Origin: JAJFJD01 sp965228975
GTDB taxonomy: Bacteria; Pseudomonadota; Alphaproteobacteria; UBA8366
NCBI GenBank assembly: GCA_965228975.1
Contig: OZ245851.1
Location: 4,464,001-4,528,000 of the forward strand
Direction of reading: 5' to 3'
Length of the DNA: 64,000 nucleotides
Part shown: piece after piece, positions 24,784-32,856 of the stretch
How positions within the stretch are numbered: the stretch's first letter is position 1
How the letters are laid out: every line of letters starts with the position of its first letter
Notes under the pieces: generated by a model
Seen by the model: the letters and a program-made list of their open reading frames with translations, nothing else
The model's database searches: none
Told to the model about the DNA's origin: nothing
Made by a program: the position numbers and the translations under genes

Positions 24784-26145
24784 ATGGAAGCAACAGCGAT
24801 CCTTTCCGAATTCGCCAGCCGGACCCGTCTCGATGACATCACCGCCGAAGCGGTTGAGGCAACGAAACGACACATCCTCGATTGCACCGGCGTGGCGCTC
24901 GCCGCAACCGCGGAACCGGCGGGGCGTATCGTTATAGACATTACCCGTGAGCAGGGCGGCGAACCGACGGCGGGAATTTTCGGAACCACATTGCGCACCA
25001 GCGTCGTCGCCGCCGCGTGGGCCAACGGTTCCCTCGCCCACCTATTGGACTACGACGATACCGGTTTTTCCCATCCGACCGCGTGCATCCTTCCGGCGGC
25101 CCTCGCTATGGCAGAGGAAACCGGCGCTTCCGGCGGCGACCTGGTGGCTGCGGTCTGCATCGGTCTCGAGGTGTTCGAACGGATGTCGTCCTCCGGCCGC
25201 CAGCATGAGCATGTCCTGCGAAAGACCGGTTTTCACCCCACCTCGCTCTACGGATGCTCGGCAGCCGCGGCGGGAGCCGGCAGGATCGTCGGTCTAGACC
25301 CGAAGCAGATGGGCGTGGCCATCGGGCTTGCGGCGGCCAACGCCGGCGGACTGACGCAGCATTTCGGCACGTGGGGGAAGGGCATTCACGCCGGCAACGC
25401 GGCCCGCGCCGGGGTGACCTCGGTTCTGCTCGCGCGAAAAGACTACGGCGCCGACCCGGCGGGCCTCGAAGGGGATTACGGATTCTATTCGGCGTTCCAC
25501 GGCGACGGGAACTACACCCTCGACAAGATCGCCGAAGGGCTGGGAACGCATTGGTCGATCGTCGATCCCGGCCTGACGGTCAAACGATATCCTTGCTGCG
25601 GTGGCAACTTGCGCGCGCTGGATGCGGCGGCGGAACTGCTGACGGAACACGATATCCATATCGACGACGTCGAACGGCTTGAGGTGGATGTCCATCCGGA
25701 CCTTCTCGACGTCGTGCGGTTCCACAAACCCGACGACGGCTTCCGTGGCAAGTTCTCGATCGACTACGTTCTGGCGGCAATGCTGCTGGACCGCCGCGTC
25801 GACCTCGACTCGTTTTCGGACAGTTATTGCACCGCGCCACGGATGCGGGCCGCGTTGGACAAGACTGTCGTCAACGCCCATCCCGAATGGCCGGACGATC
25901 GGGAATCTCGCCGCCGGACACCGGTCACGATCACGATGAAGGACGGCCGGACATTCACCAAACAGGTGGACAAGGTGCGCGGCAGCCCGGGCAATCCGAT
26001 GACACGCGACGAATTAGTGGATAAATTTCGCGGCTGCGCGGCCCGTGTGTTGCAAAGCGACAAACTGGAGCGCTCAATCACGGCATTGGAGTCGCTTGAG
26101 ACGGTCCCGGCGGTCAAGACCTTGGTCGAGGAATTAACCGCCTAG
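24784..26145 (+). CDS. MmgE/PrpD family protein, copy 4
   Basis: A 453-residue family member with AHLLDYDDTGFSHPTACILP near the N-terminus, TRLDDITAEAVEATKRHILDC at the very start, VKRYPCCGGNLRALDAA before the lid, and FSIDYVLAAMLLDRRV. The DYDD...HPT motif is intact. The ATG at 24784 has only a weak GGTAGGT upstream. It is most like copy 2 (11288-12688) in overall layout. It is convergent with the SDR that ends the Mo-hydroxylase operon. Substrate unknown. Confidence 0.85.
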   Translation: MEATAILSEFASRTRLDDITAEAVEATKRHILDCTGVALAATAEPAGRIVIDITREQGGEPTAGIFGTTLRTSVVAAAWANGSLAHLLDYDDTGFSHPTACILPAALAMAEETGASGGDLVAAVCIGLEVFERMSSSGRQHEHVLRKTGFHPTSLYGCSAAAAGAGRIVGLDPKQMGVAIGLAAANAGGLTQHFGTWGKGIHAGNAARAGVTSVLLARKDYGADPAGLEGDYGFYSAFHGDGNYTLDKIAEGLGTHWSIVDPGLTVKRYPCCGGNLRALDAAAELLTEHDIHIDDVERLEVDVHPDLLDVVRFHKPDDGFRGKFSIDYVLAAMLLDRRVDLDSFSDSYCTAPRMRAALDKTVVNAHPEWPDDRESRRRTPVTITMKDGRTFTKQVDKVRGSPGNPMTRDELVDKFRGCAARVLQSDKLERSITALESLETVPAVKTLVEELTA

Positions 26146-26182
26146 GTCGACGACCGGGTACAGGACACTACGCCCGGCTATC

Positions 26183-27112
26183 TCATCTTTGCGGCCGATA
26201 CGCGGCCGCCGTGCCGGACACCGGTACGTCGTCGCGCACTTCATCTCCGTCACCGCCGGTCTTGGGTTTCAACTCGAATCCGAGAGGCCGGCCGTGTAGT
26301 AGAGCTTGCTCAGCAGCCGGACGCGCGGCGTCCCATGCCACTGCGTCGTACCGCATTCCATTGATGCCGTCGGCGGCGTCAGAGACCAGCCATACGACGG
26401 GCGCTTTCATCTGGTCCGGATGCATCATGTGCAACCGGCCAGAGGCCGTCGCCACCCGCTTCTCTTCGGGCGTGGCGAATCCCGGTGTGTCGACTGCGGC
26501 ACCGGGATTCAAGATATTGACGGTAACTCCGGTGCCCTCCAAATCCTTCATCCAGATCTCCGAAGCCATTTCGAGCGCGGCCTTGGAAGCCCCATAGGGC
26601 GAGCCGCCCGAGCGGTTCATGGTCGTGAGCCGCGTCGTCACGTTGACGATCCTTCCCCACCCGTTACCGATCATATGTTCCACGGCATAACGGGTCATAC
26701 GGTCATGGGCGACAAAGTTAGTATCGATGACATCCTGTATGACATCATCGGCCAGGTTCCAGAATTTCGCCGGCTCGGCGTCTTCCAGGAATCGTCCGGG
26801 ATAGGCATAGGACGGCAGAAGGCCCGCGTTGTTGATCAAGATTCCGAGGTTCCCGAATTCGGCAAGCGTAGTCTCCACGATGCGGCGACAGTCCTCGGAA
26901 ATTCGGATATCGGCCAACAGGTTCCGCAGAAAGCCGGCGTTTGAAAGACGCGCCGCTTCTTTCGTCAGTTCTTCAAGGTTTTCCGGAATCATGTCGGCGG
27001 CGAGAACGTTCGCGCCAGCCTCTACCAAAGCCAGCGCCATCGACCGCCCAAGCCCGCGCCCGGCGCCGGTAACGATGGCGACTTTGCCGTCGAGGTTGAT
27101 ATTTTCCCGCAT
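26183..27112 (-). CDS. Short-chain dehydrogenase/reductase with C-terminal extension
   Basis: Classical SDR fold, 309 residues, about 50 longer than usual. The cofactor motif is TGAGRGLG, followed by NNAG and the active site PYGASKAALE (Tyr-x3-Lys). The residue 13 before the Tyr, normally Ser, is Thr. The added C-terminal stretch (about 250-309) is polar and not recognised. GAAGGAG 9 nt before the ATG at 27112 selects this start. It lies 99 bp behind the unknown gene and is probably the last gene of the Mo-hydroxylase operon, where it could handle the alcohol or ketone made or used by that enzyme (inference). Confidence 0.85.
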   Translation of the reverse strand: MRENINLDGKVAIVTGAGRGLGRSMALALVEAGANVLAADMIPENLEELTKEAARLSNAGFLRNLLADIRISEDCRRIVETTLAEFGNLGILINNAGLLPSYAYPGRFLEDAEPAKFWNLADDVIQDVIDTNFVAHDRMTRYAVEHMIGNGWGRIVNVTTRLTTMNRSGGSPYGASKAALEMASEIWMKDLEGTGVTVNILNPGAAVDTPGFATPEEKRVATASGRLHMMHPDQMKAPVVWLVSDAADGINGMRYDAVAWDAARPAAEQALLHGRPLGFELKPKTGGDGDEVRDDVPVSGTAAAYRPQR

Positions 27113-27211
27113 CCCGCGCGCTCCTTCTCCGTTCATGGGTTGTGGTCCGCAAATCGGAACGGCGGCATCCGGCTCACTCGCCATCGGAAATCCCGCGAGG
27201 CTTTAAGACGC

Positions 27212-27787
27212 TTACGATCCTATCGGCACCATGGTTGCCGACGTATAGCGCTTCGTGATCGGCGCGTAGACCGCAAGTCCATCCATCGCCGCGAGATCAC
27301 GTCCTTCCGCGACGGCGGCGCCCGTAACGGCAATTGCCCGGCGAACCGGCGCGCCGTCGAGTTCCGTTGCGCCGGCTTTTCGGCGCGGCGCCGCCGCCGT
27401 CAGCGGCTGGAACAAGACGTCAGCCAAATCGAATCCTCTCGGCGCGTCTTCGCAAAGAGCGACAGTGCTTGCCGCCGTGACTTCGGGAAACCGTTCTATA
27501 CCGTCATAGACGTTGCGGCGCCGGCTGATCGCATCCTTGTAAAGGACGCTGGCGTTGCCGCCGCCGCCGATACTCAGATAGGCCTCGCTTGCGTAAAGAT
27601 CGAGCGACCGGATGCTGTAGATCGCGAGGTAATCCCAGGTCTGTGCCCCCGGCGTCACGGCGCGAAACCGTTGCGCGGTGTCGAGTCCCGGCACCAGGAC
27701 GAGTTGGGCCAGGTAGGTTTCGTACCAGTCATTCCATTCGTCCGCGCGATCCGGGTCGGAAAAATTGAGCTCGACCGTATAAATCAT
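27212..27787 (-). CDS. Unknown protein, possible dimeric alpha/beta-barrel (EthD-like) fold
   Basis: A 191-residue soluble protein. The start (MIYTVELNFSDPDRADEWNDWYETYLAQL) and the following PGLDTAQRFRAV resemble one half of a ferredoxin-like alpha/beta-barrel monooxygenase or EthD domain. The second half contains AISRRRNVYDGIERFPEV. I cannot place it in a named family. Its ATG overlaps the TGA of the 2Fe-2S subunit gene by 4 nt (ATGA), so it is translationally coupled to the hydroxylase and probably serves the same pathway. Confidence 0.65.
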   Translation of the reverse strand: MIYTVELNFSDPDRADEWNDWYETYLAQLVLVPGLDTAQRFRAVTPGAQTWDYLAIYSIRSLDLYASEAYLSIGGGGNASVLYKDAISRRRNVYDGIERFPEVTAASTVALCEDAPRGFDLADVLFQPLTAAAPRRKAGATELDGAPVRRAIAVTGAAVAEGRDLAAMDGLAVYAPITKRYTSATMVPIGS

Positions 27788-28287
27788 CGGCCGCCTTGCC
27801 CTTGCTTCCGCTTCCGGGCAGCCAGTTTGACCGCTTGGACGATCTCCGGATAGGCGGCGCAGCGGCAGAGATTGCCCGAGAGGTGGTGCCGAATATCGTC
27901 GTCGGTGGGATCGGGATTATGCTCCAGCAACTGCCGGGTCATCAGGATGAAACCGGGCGTGCAATACCCGCATTGGAACGCGCCGCATTCGATGAACGCT
28001 TCCTGTTCCGCGCTAAGCGTTTCGGCCGATGCCACATGCTCGACGGTGACGACGTCGGCACCGTCGGCGAAGGCGGCGAGATAGAGGCAGCCCGATACCG
28101 CCGCGCCGTCGACCAATACGGTGCAGCATCCGCATAGGCCTTGGCCACAACTCTCACGTGCACCGTAGAGGTCGAAGCTGTCCTGCAACACTTCGGTCAA
28201 AGTTTGATGTACGCCGACCGTGGCCGAAACGTCGGCGCCGTTGAGAGTAAATGCGATGGTCTTTCGTGAGGCGGTCATGTCAGTCAT
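27784..28287 (-). CDS. 2Fe-2S subunit of a molybdenum hydroxylase (CoxS/XdhA-type)
   Basis: Electron-transfer subunit of 167 residues. The plant-ferredoxin-type cluster is bound by ESCGQGLCGCCTVLVDG with the later Cys in SGCLYLAAF; the second cluster is bound by CGAFQCGYCTPGF and NLCRCAAYPEI. The length matches CoxS-type subunits. The start at 28287 overlaps the end of the large-subunit gene by 8 nt; an ATG at 28278 is the alternative. It passes electrons from the Mo centre to the FAD subunit. Confidence 0.92.
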   Translation of the reverse strand: MTDMTASRKTIAFTLNGADVSATVGVHQTLTEVLQDSFDLYGARESCGQGLCGCCTVLVDGAAVSGCLYLAAFADGADVVTVEHVASAETLSAEQEAFIECGAFQCGYCTPGFILMTRQLLEHNPDPTDDDIRHHLSGNLCRCAAYPEIVQAVKLAARKRKQGQGGR

Positions 28288-30577
28288 CCGCCAACGGATT
28301 GCCGGCGGCGGCGCGGAGAGCGCGAAACACCGCTTCCGGCGTGATCGGCAGGCTGGTGATGCGCACCCCTGCCGCATCGTGTATCGCGTTCGCGATCGCG
28401 GGCGAGACGCCGAAGGTGCCGGACTCTCCCACGCCCTTGGCTCCGAAGGGGCCATTGCGCTGCTCGCTGTCGACGACGGCATTCTCCATCGCATCCGGGA
28501 TATCGTGGAAACCGGGAATCTTGTAATCGGCGAGAGAGCCGTTCGTCAGCTGACCGTCGCGCAACACCATGTCTTCGGTGGTCGTAAAACCGAGTTGCAT
28601 CACCGCGGCGCCGGAGATCTGGCTTTCGACGATTGCCGGATTTATCGGCTTGCCCGTATCGCAGATGTTGACGAGGCGCAGCACACGCACATGCCCGGTT
28701 TCGATATCGACCTCGACCTCGGCGCCGGTCGCGCCGATCATCCAATTTGGCGTGGCATTGGGCGACTGGCCGGTCTCGTAGTCCGGCGGGGTGTAATCCG
28801 GCATATAGGTCCCGGTGCCGATGATGTTGCCGGCCTGCATGCCGAATTTCTTCACGAAAAGATCGGGCACCGACAGGTTCGATCCTTCGGGCAAACCAAG
28901 ATCGTCGGCCAGCGCATCGAGCTTGTCCCGTGCGTCCTGGGCGGCGAGGCGCACCGCATGGCCCATATGGAACGTCGATCGCGAGCCCAATGTCGACATG
29001 TCGTAGGGCGTGACATCGGTATCCGGATGGACGATGCGCACCGCTTCGGTATCGAGTCCCAGCACCTCGCCCGCAATCTGCGCCATGGCCGTGTCGGAGC
29101 CCTGACCCATGTCCACCGTGCTGCAATGGACGATACAGCTGCCGTCCGCGTTCACGTTGACAATTGCCACCGATGTGGTCGGTGAGATCAAGGCCTTGAA
29201 CCCGACCGCGACACCGCGGCCGCGGCGCAGCGTGCCGCTACCGCGGTCAAATTCATTGTCCCAGCCGAGAGACGCGCGCACCTGGTCCAAGCACGCCTCG
29301 ATGCCGGCGTCGCGGACGACCGTGCCGACCGCCTGTGGTCGGCCCTCGCGCAAAATGTTGGCCTTGCGAAAATCGATCGGGTCCAGCCCCAACTCGCGCG
29401 CGACGATGTCGGTATGGCTTTCGTAGGCCCACACGAGTTGGGGAATGCCGAAACCCCGGAGCGCGCCGGCCGGCGGCCGGTTGGTGTAGAGAGCGTAGCT
29501 ATCGATCGCGACATTTTCGATATCGTAGGGGCCGGCCGCGGTAAATCCCGATTTCTGGGTGACGCGCGGTCCGATATCGGCATACGCCCCGCCGTTCCAC
29601 CACACCTCGCATTCGCGGCCAGTGATCTTGCCGTCGCGGGTCACCGCGCTTTTGATTCGGAAGGTGCATGGATGTTTCGAGATGGTGAAGAACTGTTCTT
29701 CCATCGTCAGGGCGACGCGCGCCGGGCGGCCGCAGAGCAACGACAGCGCCACCGCCAGCGCTTCAACTTTGACGTATACCTTCGCGCCGAATCCGCCGCC
29801 CAGATAGGCGGTGCGCACGCGCACCCTGTTCTCCGGCCAGCCCAGCAACCGGGCGATTTCGAACCGGACGAAGGACGGGCTTTGGGTCGACGTGTGGATT
29901 GTCGCCTCGTCCTCGCGAATATCGGCGACGGCGACCATCGGCTCGAAGGGCGTGTGCATCGTCTGCTGGGTGCGGAAGGTATGCTCGAAAACATGGTCGG
30001 CGGCCGCGAAGGCCCTTTCCGTATCGCCGTGCCGCAGGTGGTAGTCGAGCGCGACATTCGTTCCGGTCCGCCCGGCAAGATGCTTCAAATCCGCGAAAGT
30101 GCCGGCGGGCTTCAACGCGTCATGCACGATCGCCGAGGAAGTCATCGCCTCGACTTCGTCGTAGACCGCGGGCAGTTCCTCGTATTCGGCGAGGATGGAC
30201 TGTGCCGCCGTCTCGGCAATATGTGGATCTTCCGCCAGCACCGCGGCGACGGGCTCGCCGGCATACCGAACCTTTTCGATGGCCAGGATCGGTTGGTCAT
30301 GGAATGCCGGGCCGAAATAGGGATTCGGGATGACCTTGCAGATGTCGTCGCCGGTGTAGACCCCGTGAACACCGGGCATCGCCGTGGCGGCGGCAGTATC
30401 GATCGAGAGGATGCGTCCATGGGGAACGACGCTGCGAAAGATTCTGGCATGCAGCATTCCCGGGACACGAAGATTGTAAATATATTCCGCCGTGCCGGTA
30501 ACCTTGGCGCGGCTCTCGACACGGGGCACCGACCGGCCGATCTGGCTTATCGCACCTTCGCCCGTCACCGCCGCCAT
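28280..30577 (-). CDS. Molybdopterin-binding large subunit of a xanthine dehydrogenase/aldehyde oxidase-type hydroxylase
   Basis: Catalytic subunit of 765 residues. The N-terminal aldehyde-oxidase hammerhead domain begins IGRSVPRVESRAKVTGTAEYIYNL. The Mo-cofactor domains include GGGFGAKVYVKVEALA, PAGALRGFGIPQLVWAYE and, near the C-terminus, GAKGVGESGTFGVSPAIANAI with the catalytic Glu (GVGE). The CO-dehydrogenase loop Ser-Cys is not evident, so aerobic CO oxidation is not supported; an N-heterocycle or aldehyde substrate is more likely. The start at 30577 follows GGAGGG 9 nt upstream. Confidence 0.92.
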   Translation of the reverse strand: MAAVTGEGAISQIGRSVPRVESRAKVTGTAEYIYNLRVPGMLHARIFRSVVPHGRILSIDTAAATAMPGVHGVYTGDDICKVIPNPYFGPAFHDQPILAIEKVRYAGEPVAAVLAEDPHIAETAAQSILAEYEELPAVYDEVEAMTSSAIVHDALKPAGTFADLKHLAGRTGTNVALDYHLRHGDTERAFAAADHVFEHTFRTQQTMHTPFEPMVAVADIREDEATIHTSTQSPSFVRFEIARLLGWPENRVRVRTAYLGGGFGAKVYVKVEALAVALSLLCGRPARVALTMEEQFFTISKHPCTFRIKSAVTRDGKITGRECEVWWNGGAYADIGPRVTQKSGFTAAGPYDIENVAIDSYALYTNRPPAGALRGFGIPQLVWAYESHTDIVARELGLDPIDFRKANILREGRPQAVGTVVRDAGIEACLDQVRASLGWDNEFDRGSGTLRRGRGVAVGFKALISPTTSVAIVNVNADGSCIVHCSTVDMGQGSDTAMAQIAGEVLGLDTEAVRIVHPDTDVTPYDMSTLGSRSTFHMGHAVRLAAQDARDKLDALADDLGLPEGSNLSVPDLFVKKFGMQAGNIIGTGTYMPDYTPPDYETGQSPNATPNWMIGATGAEVEVDIETGHVRVLRLVNICDTGKPINPAIVESQISGAAVMQLGFTTTEDMVLRDGQLTNGSLADYKIPGFHDIPDAMENAVVDSEQRNGPFGAKGVGESGTFGVSPAIANAIHDAAGVRITSLPITPEAVFRALRAAAGNPLADD

Positions 30578-30581
30578 AGCA

Positions 30582-31457
30582 TCAGCCCTCCCCGCCGGAG
30601 GCGTCGGCGAGCGCCCGCCGCACCGCCCGCCCGACATAGACGCGAAGCAATTCGCGTTTGTACGCGGCCGAGCCTTGCGCATCGGCCTCGATTTCCGCCT
30701 CCGCGGCGGCGGCATCGCCTGCGTCGCGCAATGCCGACACATTCGGGTCGGCGCCGGCCAGCACCGCTTCCGCGCCAATCAGCCGGCACGGCGTTTCAGT
30801 CGCAGCGCCAATCGCAATCCGAGCCGATGCAATTCTACCGCCCGCCATCTCCAGCGCCGCGGCGAGCCCAAGCGCCGGCCAGTCGTCCGCCGACCGGGTC
30901 GTGCATTTCAGGTACGCCGCGCGCCGCGTTCCCTGCGCCGGCACGCTGACCGCGGTGATCAGCTCGCCCGGCGCCAACGTGGTCTCCAGATACCCGCCGA
31001 AGAGATCGGCGAGGTCGAGCGACCGTTCCCCATCCGGGCCGGCGACGGTGAGCGACGCACCGAGCGCGATCAACACCGGCGGCAGATCCATATGGGGATC
31101 GGCATGGGCAAGATGGCCGCCGAGCGTGGCGACGTTGCGCACGCGGACGTTGGAGAGCGTGCGCAATGTCCGCGTGATGACGGGAGCCGCCTGCGCGATC
31201 TCCGGCGAACGTTCCAAATCCGATAACGTCGCCAGCGCACCGATCCGCAGAGCTCCGTCCTCCGCGACCTCAATCGAACGGTGTTGCGCCTCGACGCCGC
31301 GCAAGCTGACGAGGGTCGCCGGACGGAAGATGCCCGTGCGCATCATCAGCATCACCGCCGTGCCGCCCGCGATAGGCCGCACGTCGGGCCCGCCGGCGGC
31401 GAGCAGCGCGATCGCGTCCTTCAGCGTCGCCGGCTCGGCAAGTTCGAACGGCGTCAA
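30582..31457 (-). CDS. FAD-binding subunit of the molybdenum hydroxylase (CoxM-type)
   Basis: A 291-residue FAD subunit: the N-terminal FAD motif PIAGGTAVMLMMRTG, then RNVATLGGHLAHADPHMD (second FAD motif) and the C-terminal CO-dehydrogenase flavoprotein domain. The start appears to be TTG at 31457 with GCGAGG 8 nt before it; no in-frame ATG precedes the FAD motif. It is the first gene of the operon FAD-Mo-FeS-unknown-SDR, 4 bp from the large subunit. No XdhC/CoxI-type maturation gene is seen nearby. Confidence 0.9.
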   Translation of the reverse strand: MTPFELAEPATLKDAIALLAAGGPDVRPIAGGTAVMLMMRTGIFRPATLVSLRGVEAQHRSIEVAEDGALRIGALATLSDLERSPEIAQAAPVITRTLRTLSNVRVRNVATLGGHLAHADPHMDLPPVLIALGASLTVAGPDGERSLDLADLFGGYLETTLAPGELITAVSVPAQGTRRAAYLKCTTRSADDWPALGLAAALEMAGGRIASARIAIGAATETPCRLIGAEAVLAGADPNVSALRDAGDAAAAEAEIEADAQGSAAYKRELLRVYVGRAVRRALADASGGEG

Positions 31458-31547
31458 GGTGCAGCCTCGCTTCCAGTTTCATCCGTCATAACTTCAAGTG
31501 GGATAGTGTTACATAAGACGCGCGGCGACGAAAATTGCCGGCGCTGA

Positions 31548-32471
31548 TCAGGGCGACTCCACCAGCTCAAGCGCCTCCCGGCTCGGCCCTTCGAGCATAA
31601 CGGCCCGCGTATCGCCCAAGGAATATGTATCAGACAGAAACGTCACGCCCTCGCCTTCGAGCTTGGCAATCCAGGCGTCCAAATCGGTGACGGATAGCGC
31701 CAGGTGATCCTGAAATTGTCCCAAGGACGACGCAAGCGGTTTGTCGCCTTGGTTGGGATACCAGATTAGATCCACGTCGCCGAATGTCACGCCGCCGCGC
31801 GGCGCACGGAACATGCCCTCGCGATTGAGCGCCGGAAAGGACCGCTCGCCGGTGCGAGGGACCTTGCAGTCTGCTTCGGTAACGTCGACGTCGCCAAAGC
31901 TGGCGCGCGGCGCGGCATCAAAATGCTTCTGGTACCAAAGTTGGGCGCAAAACGGATCTTCCTGCCACATGTGGATATGGTTGAACCGTTCCTGAGGATA
32001 ATCGCCGGCAATCTCGAAGAGGGCCCCCTCGGGCCCTTCGAAATAGGCGAACCCCGCCCCACCGGGAACCGGCGCGCCTTGCGCGTGCAGTTCGGCCAGC
32101 CGCGCCTGGCTGACCCCGAGTTTATCGCCGGCACGAAACCAGGTATCGCTACTCAGCAACACATGGTCATCCGCCACACCGGTATAGAGCGGCCGCGGCG
32201 TCACTTCTTCGCGGGCTTCGAATTCGGATGTGGTGGCCCGGCTGTCCTTGACGTGCCAACCGAAATGCCAAATCGCGCTTTGCGGCATTTTCAGCGGCGG
32301 CGCATCCACCTGGTCGAATAGAACCATCACCTCGTTGGGCGACAGCAATGCGGGTAAACCGGCCCACGTCCCGCGGGCGCAGGTGGGAAACTGCCGCACA
32401 TAAAATTCGATGGCGTTAACGGGGTCGACGGATCGCAGGTGAAGATGATGGAATCGCGGTGTCTGCAGCAT
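31548..32471 (-). CDS. VOC-superfamily (glyoxalase/extradiol dioxygenase-like) protein
   Basis: A 307-residue protein with two or three betaalphabetabetabeta modules of the vicinal-oxygen-chelate fold. The first begins FHHLHLRSVDPVNAIEFYVRQF, an internal one includes FNHIHMWQEDPFCAQLWYQKHF, and a third lies around FQDHLALSVTDLDAWIAKLEGEGV. The metal positions may be the His in HHLHL, IHMW and DHLAL with the Glu in LFEIAGD or LEGPS. AAGGACGG precedes the ATG. It lies 90 bp upstream of the Mo-hydroxylase operon and may belong to the same transcript. The reaction is unknown. Confidence 0.8.
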   Translation of the reverse strand: MLQTPRFHHLHLRSVDPVNAIEFYVRQFPTCARGTWAGLPALLSPNEVMVLFDQVDAPPLKMPQSAIWHFGWHVKDSRATTSEFEAREEVTPRPLYTGVADDHVLLSSDTWFRAGDKLGVSQARLAELHAQGAPVPGGAGFAYFEGPEGALFEIAGDYPQERFNHIHMWQEDPFCAQLWYQKHFDAAPRASFGDVDVTEADCKVPRTGERSFPALNREGMFRAPRGGVTFGDVDLIWYPNQGDKPLASSLGQFQDHLALSVTDLDAWIAKLEGEGVTFLSDTYSLGDTRAVMLEGPSREALELVESP

Positions 32472-32856
32472 CGTGTCCGTCCTTCTTCCGGTCGAATTGG
32501 CGGGAGATCCTCAACGCCCCTTATCGGCAAAATACCCCTTGGCCGTACGCAAAACTCGAATCTATTGCGCGACCTAGACTATTGGGGGAACCCACTCAAC
32601 GGCCGGCCACGCGGGAAGTGAAACAACAACCTTCAATGGACGTCAACTCGGGTTCCGGCACATTGGCTTGACGTCGCCGGTCCGGGCAAAGCAGACGGTG
32701 GCAATGAAGGTCGCCGACCGGGCCGCTCAGCGATAACCGCCTAACGCTGTCGAGCGATCCCGGTTCGCCGATCGCGGCGCTTGGTTTAAACTGGCTACTG
32801 ATACGGACAATGGGAACGGGTCGCAGGCATACGGCGAGTCCCAGAGGGAGAAATTG
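32472..32856. other. Divergent intergenic region
   Basis: 385 bp without a gene that I can support. It separates the VOC/Mo-hydroxylase genes (leftward) from the ThDP enzyme (rightward) and must hold both promoters. The last 15 bp contain AGAGGGAG, the ribosome-binding site of the ThDP gene. No clear operator was recognised. Confidence 0.4.

Noticed and set aside
28280..30577. Aerobic carbon monoxide dehydrogenase
   Set aside because: The subunit layout fits, but I could not see the Ser-Cys active-site loop of form I CoxL, and CO-specific accessory genes (coxD, E, F, G) are absent.
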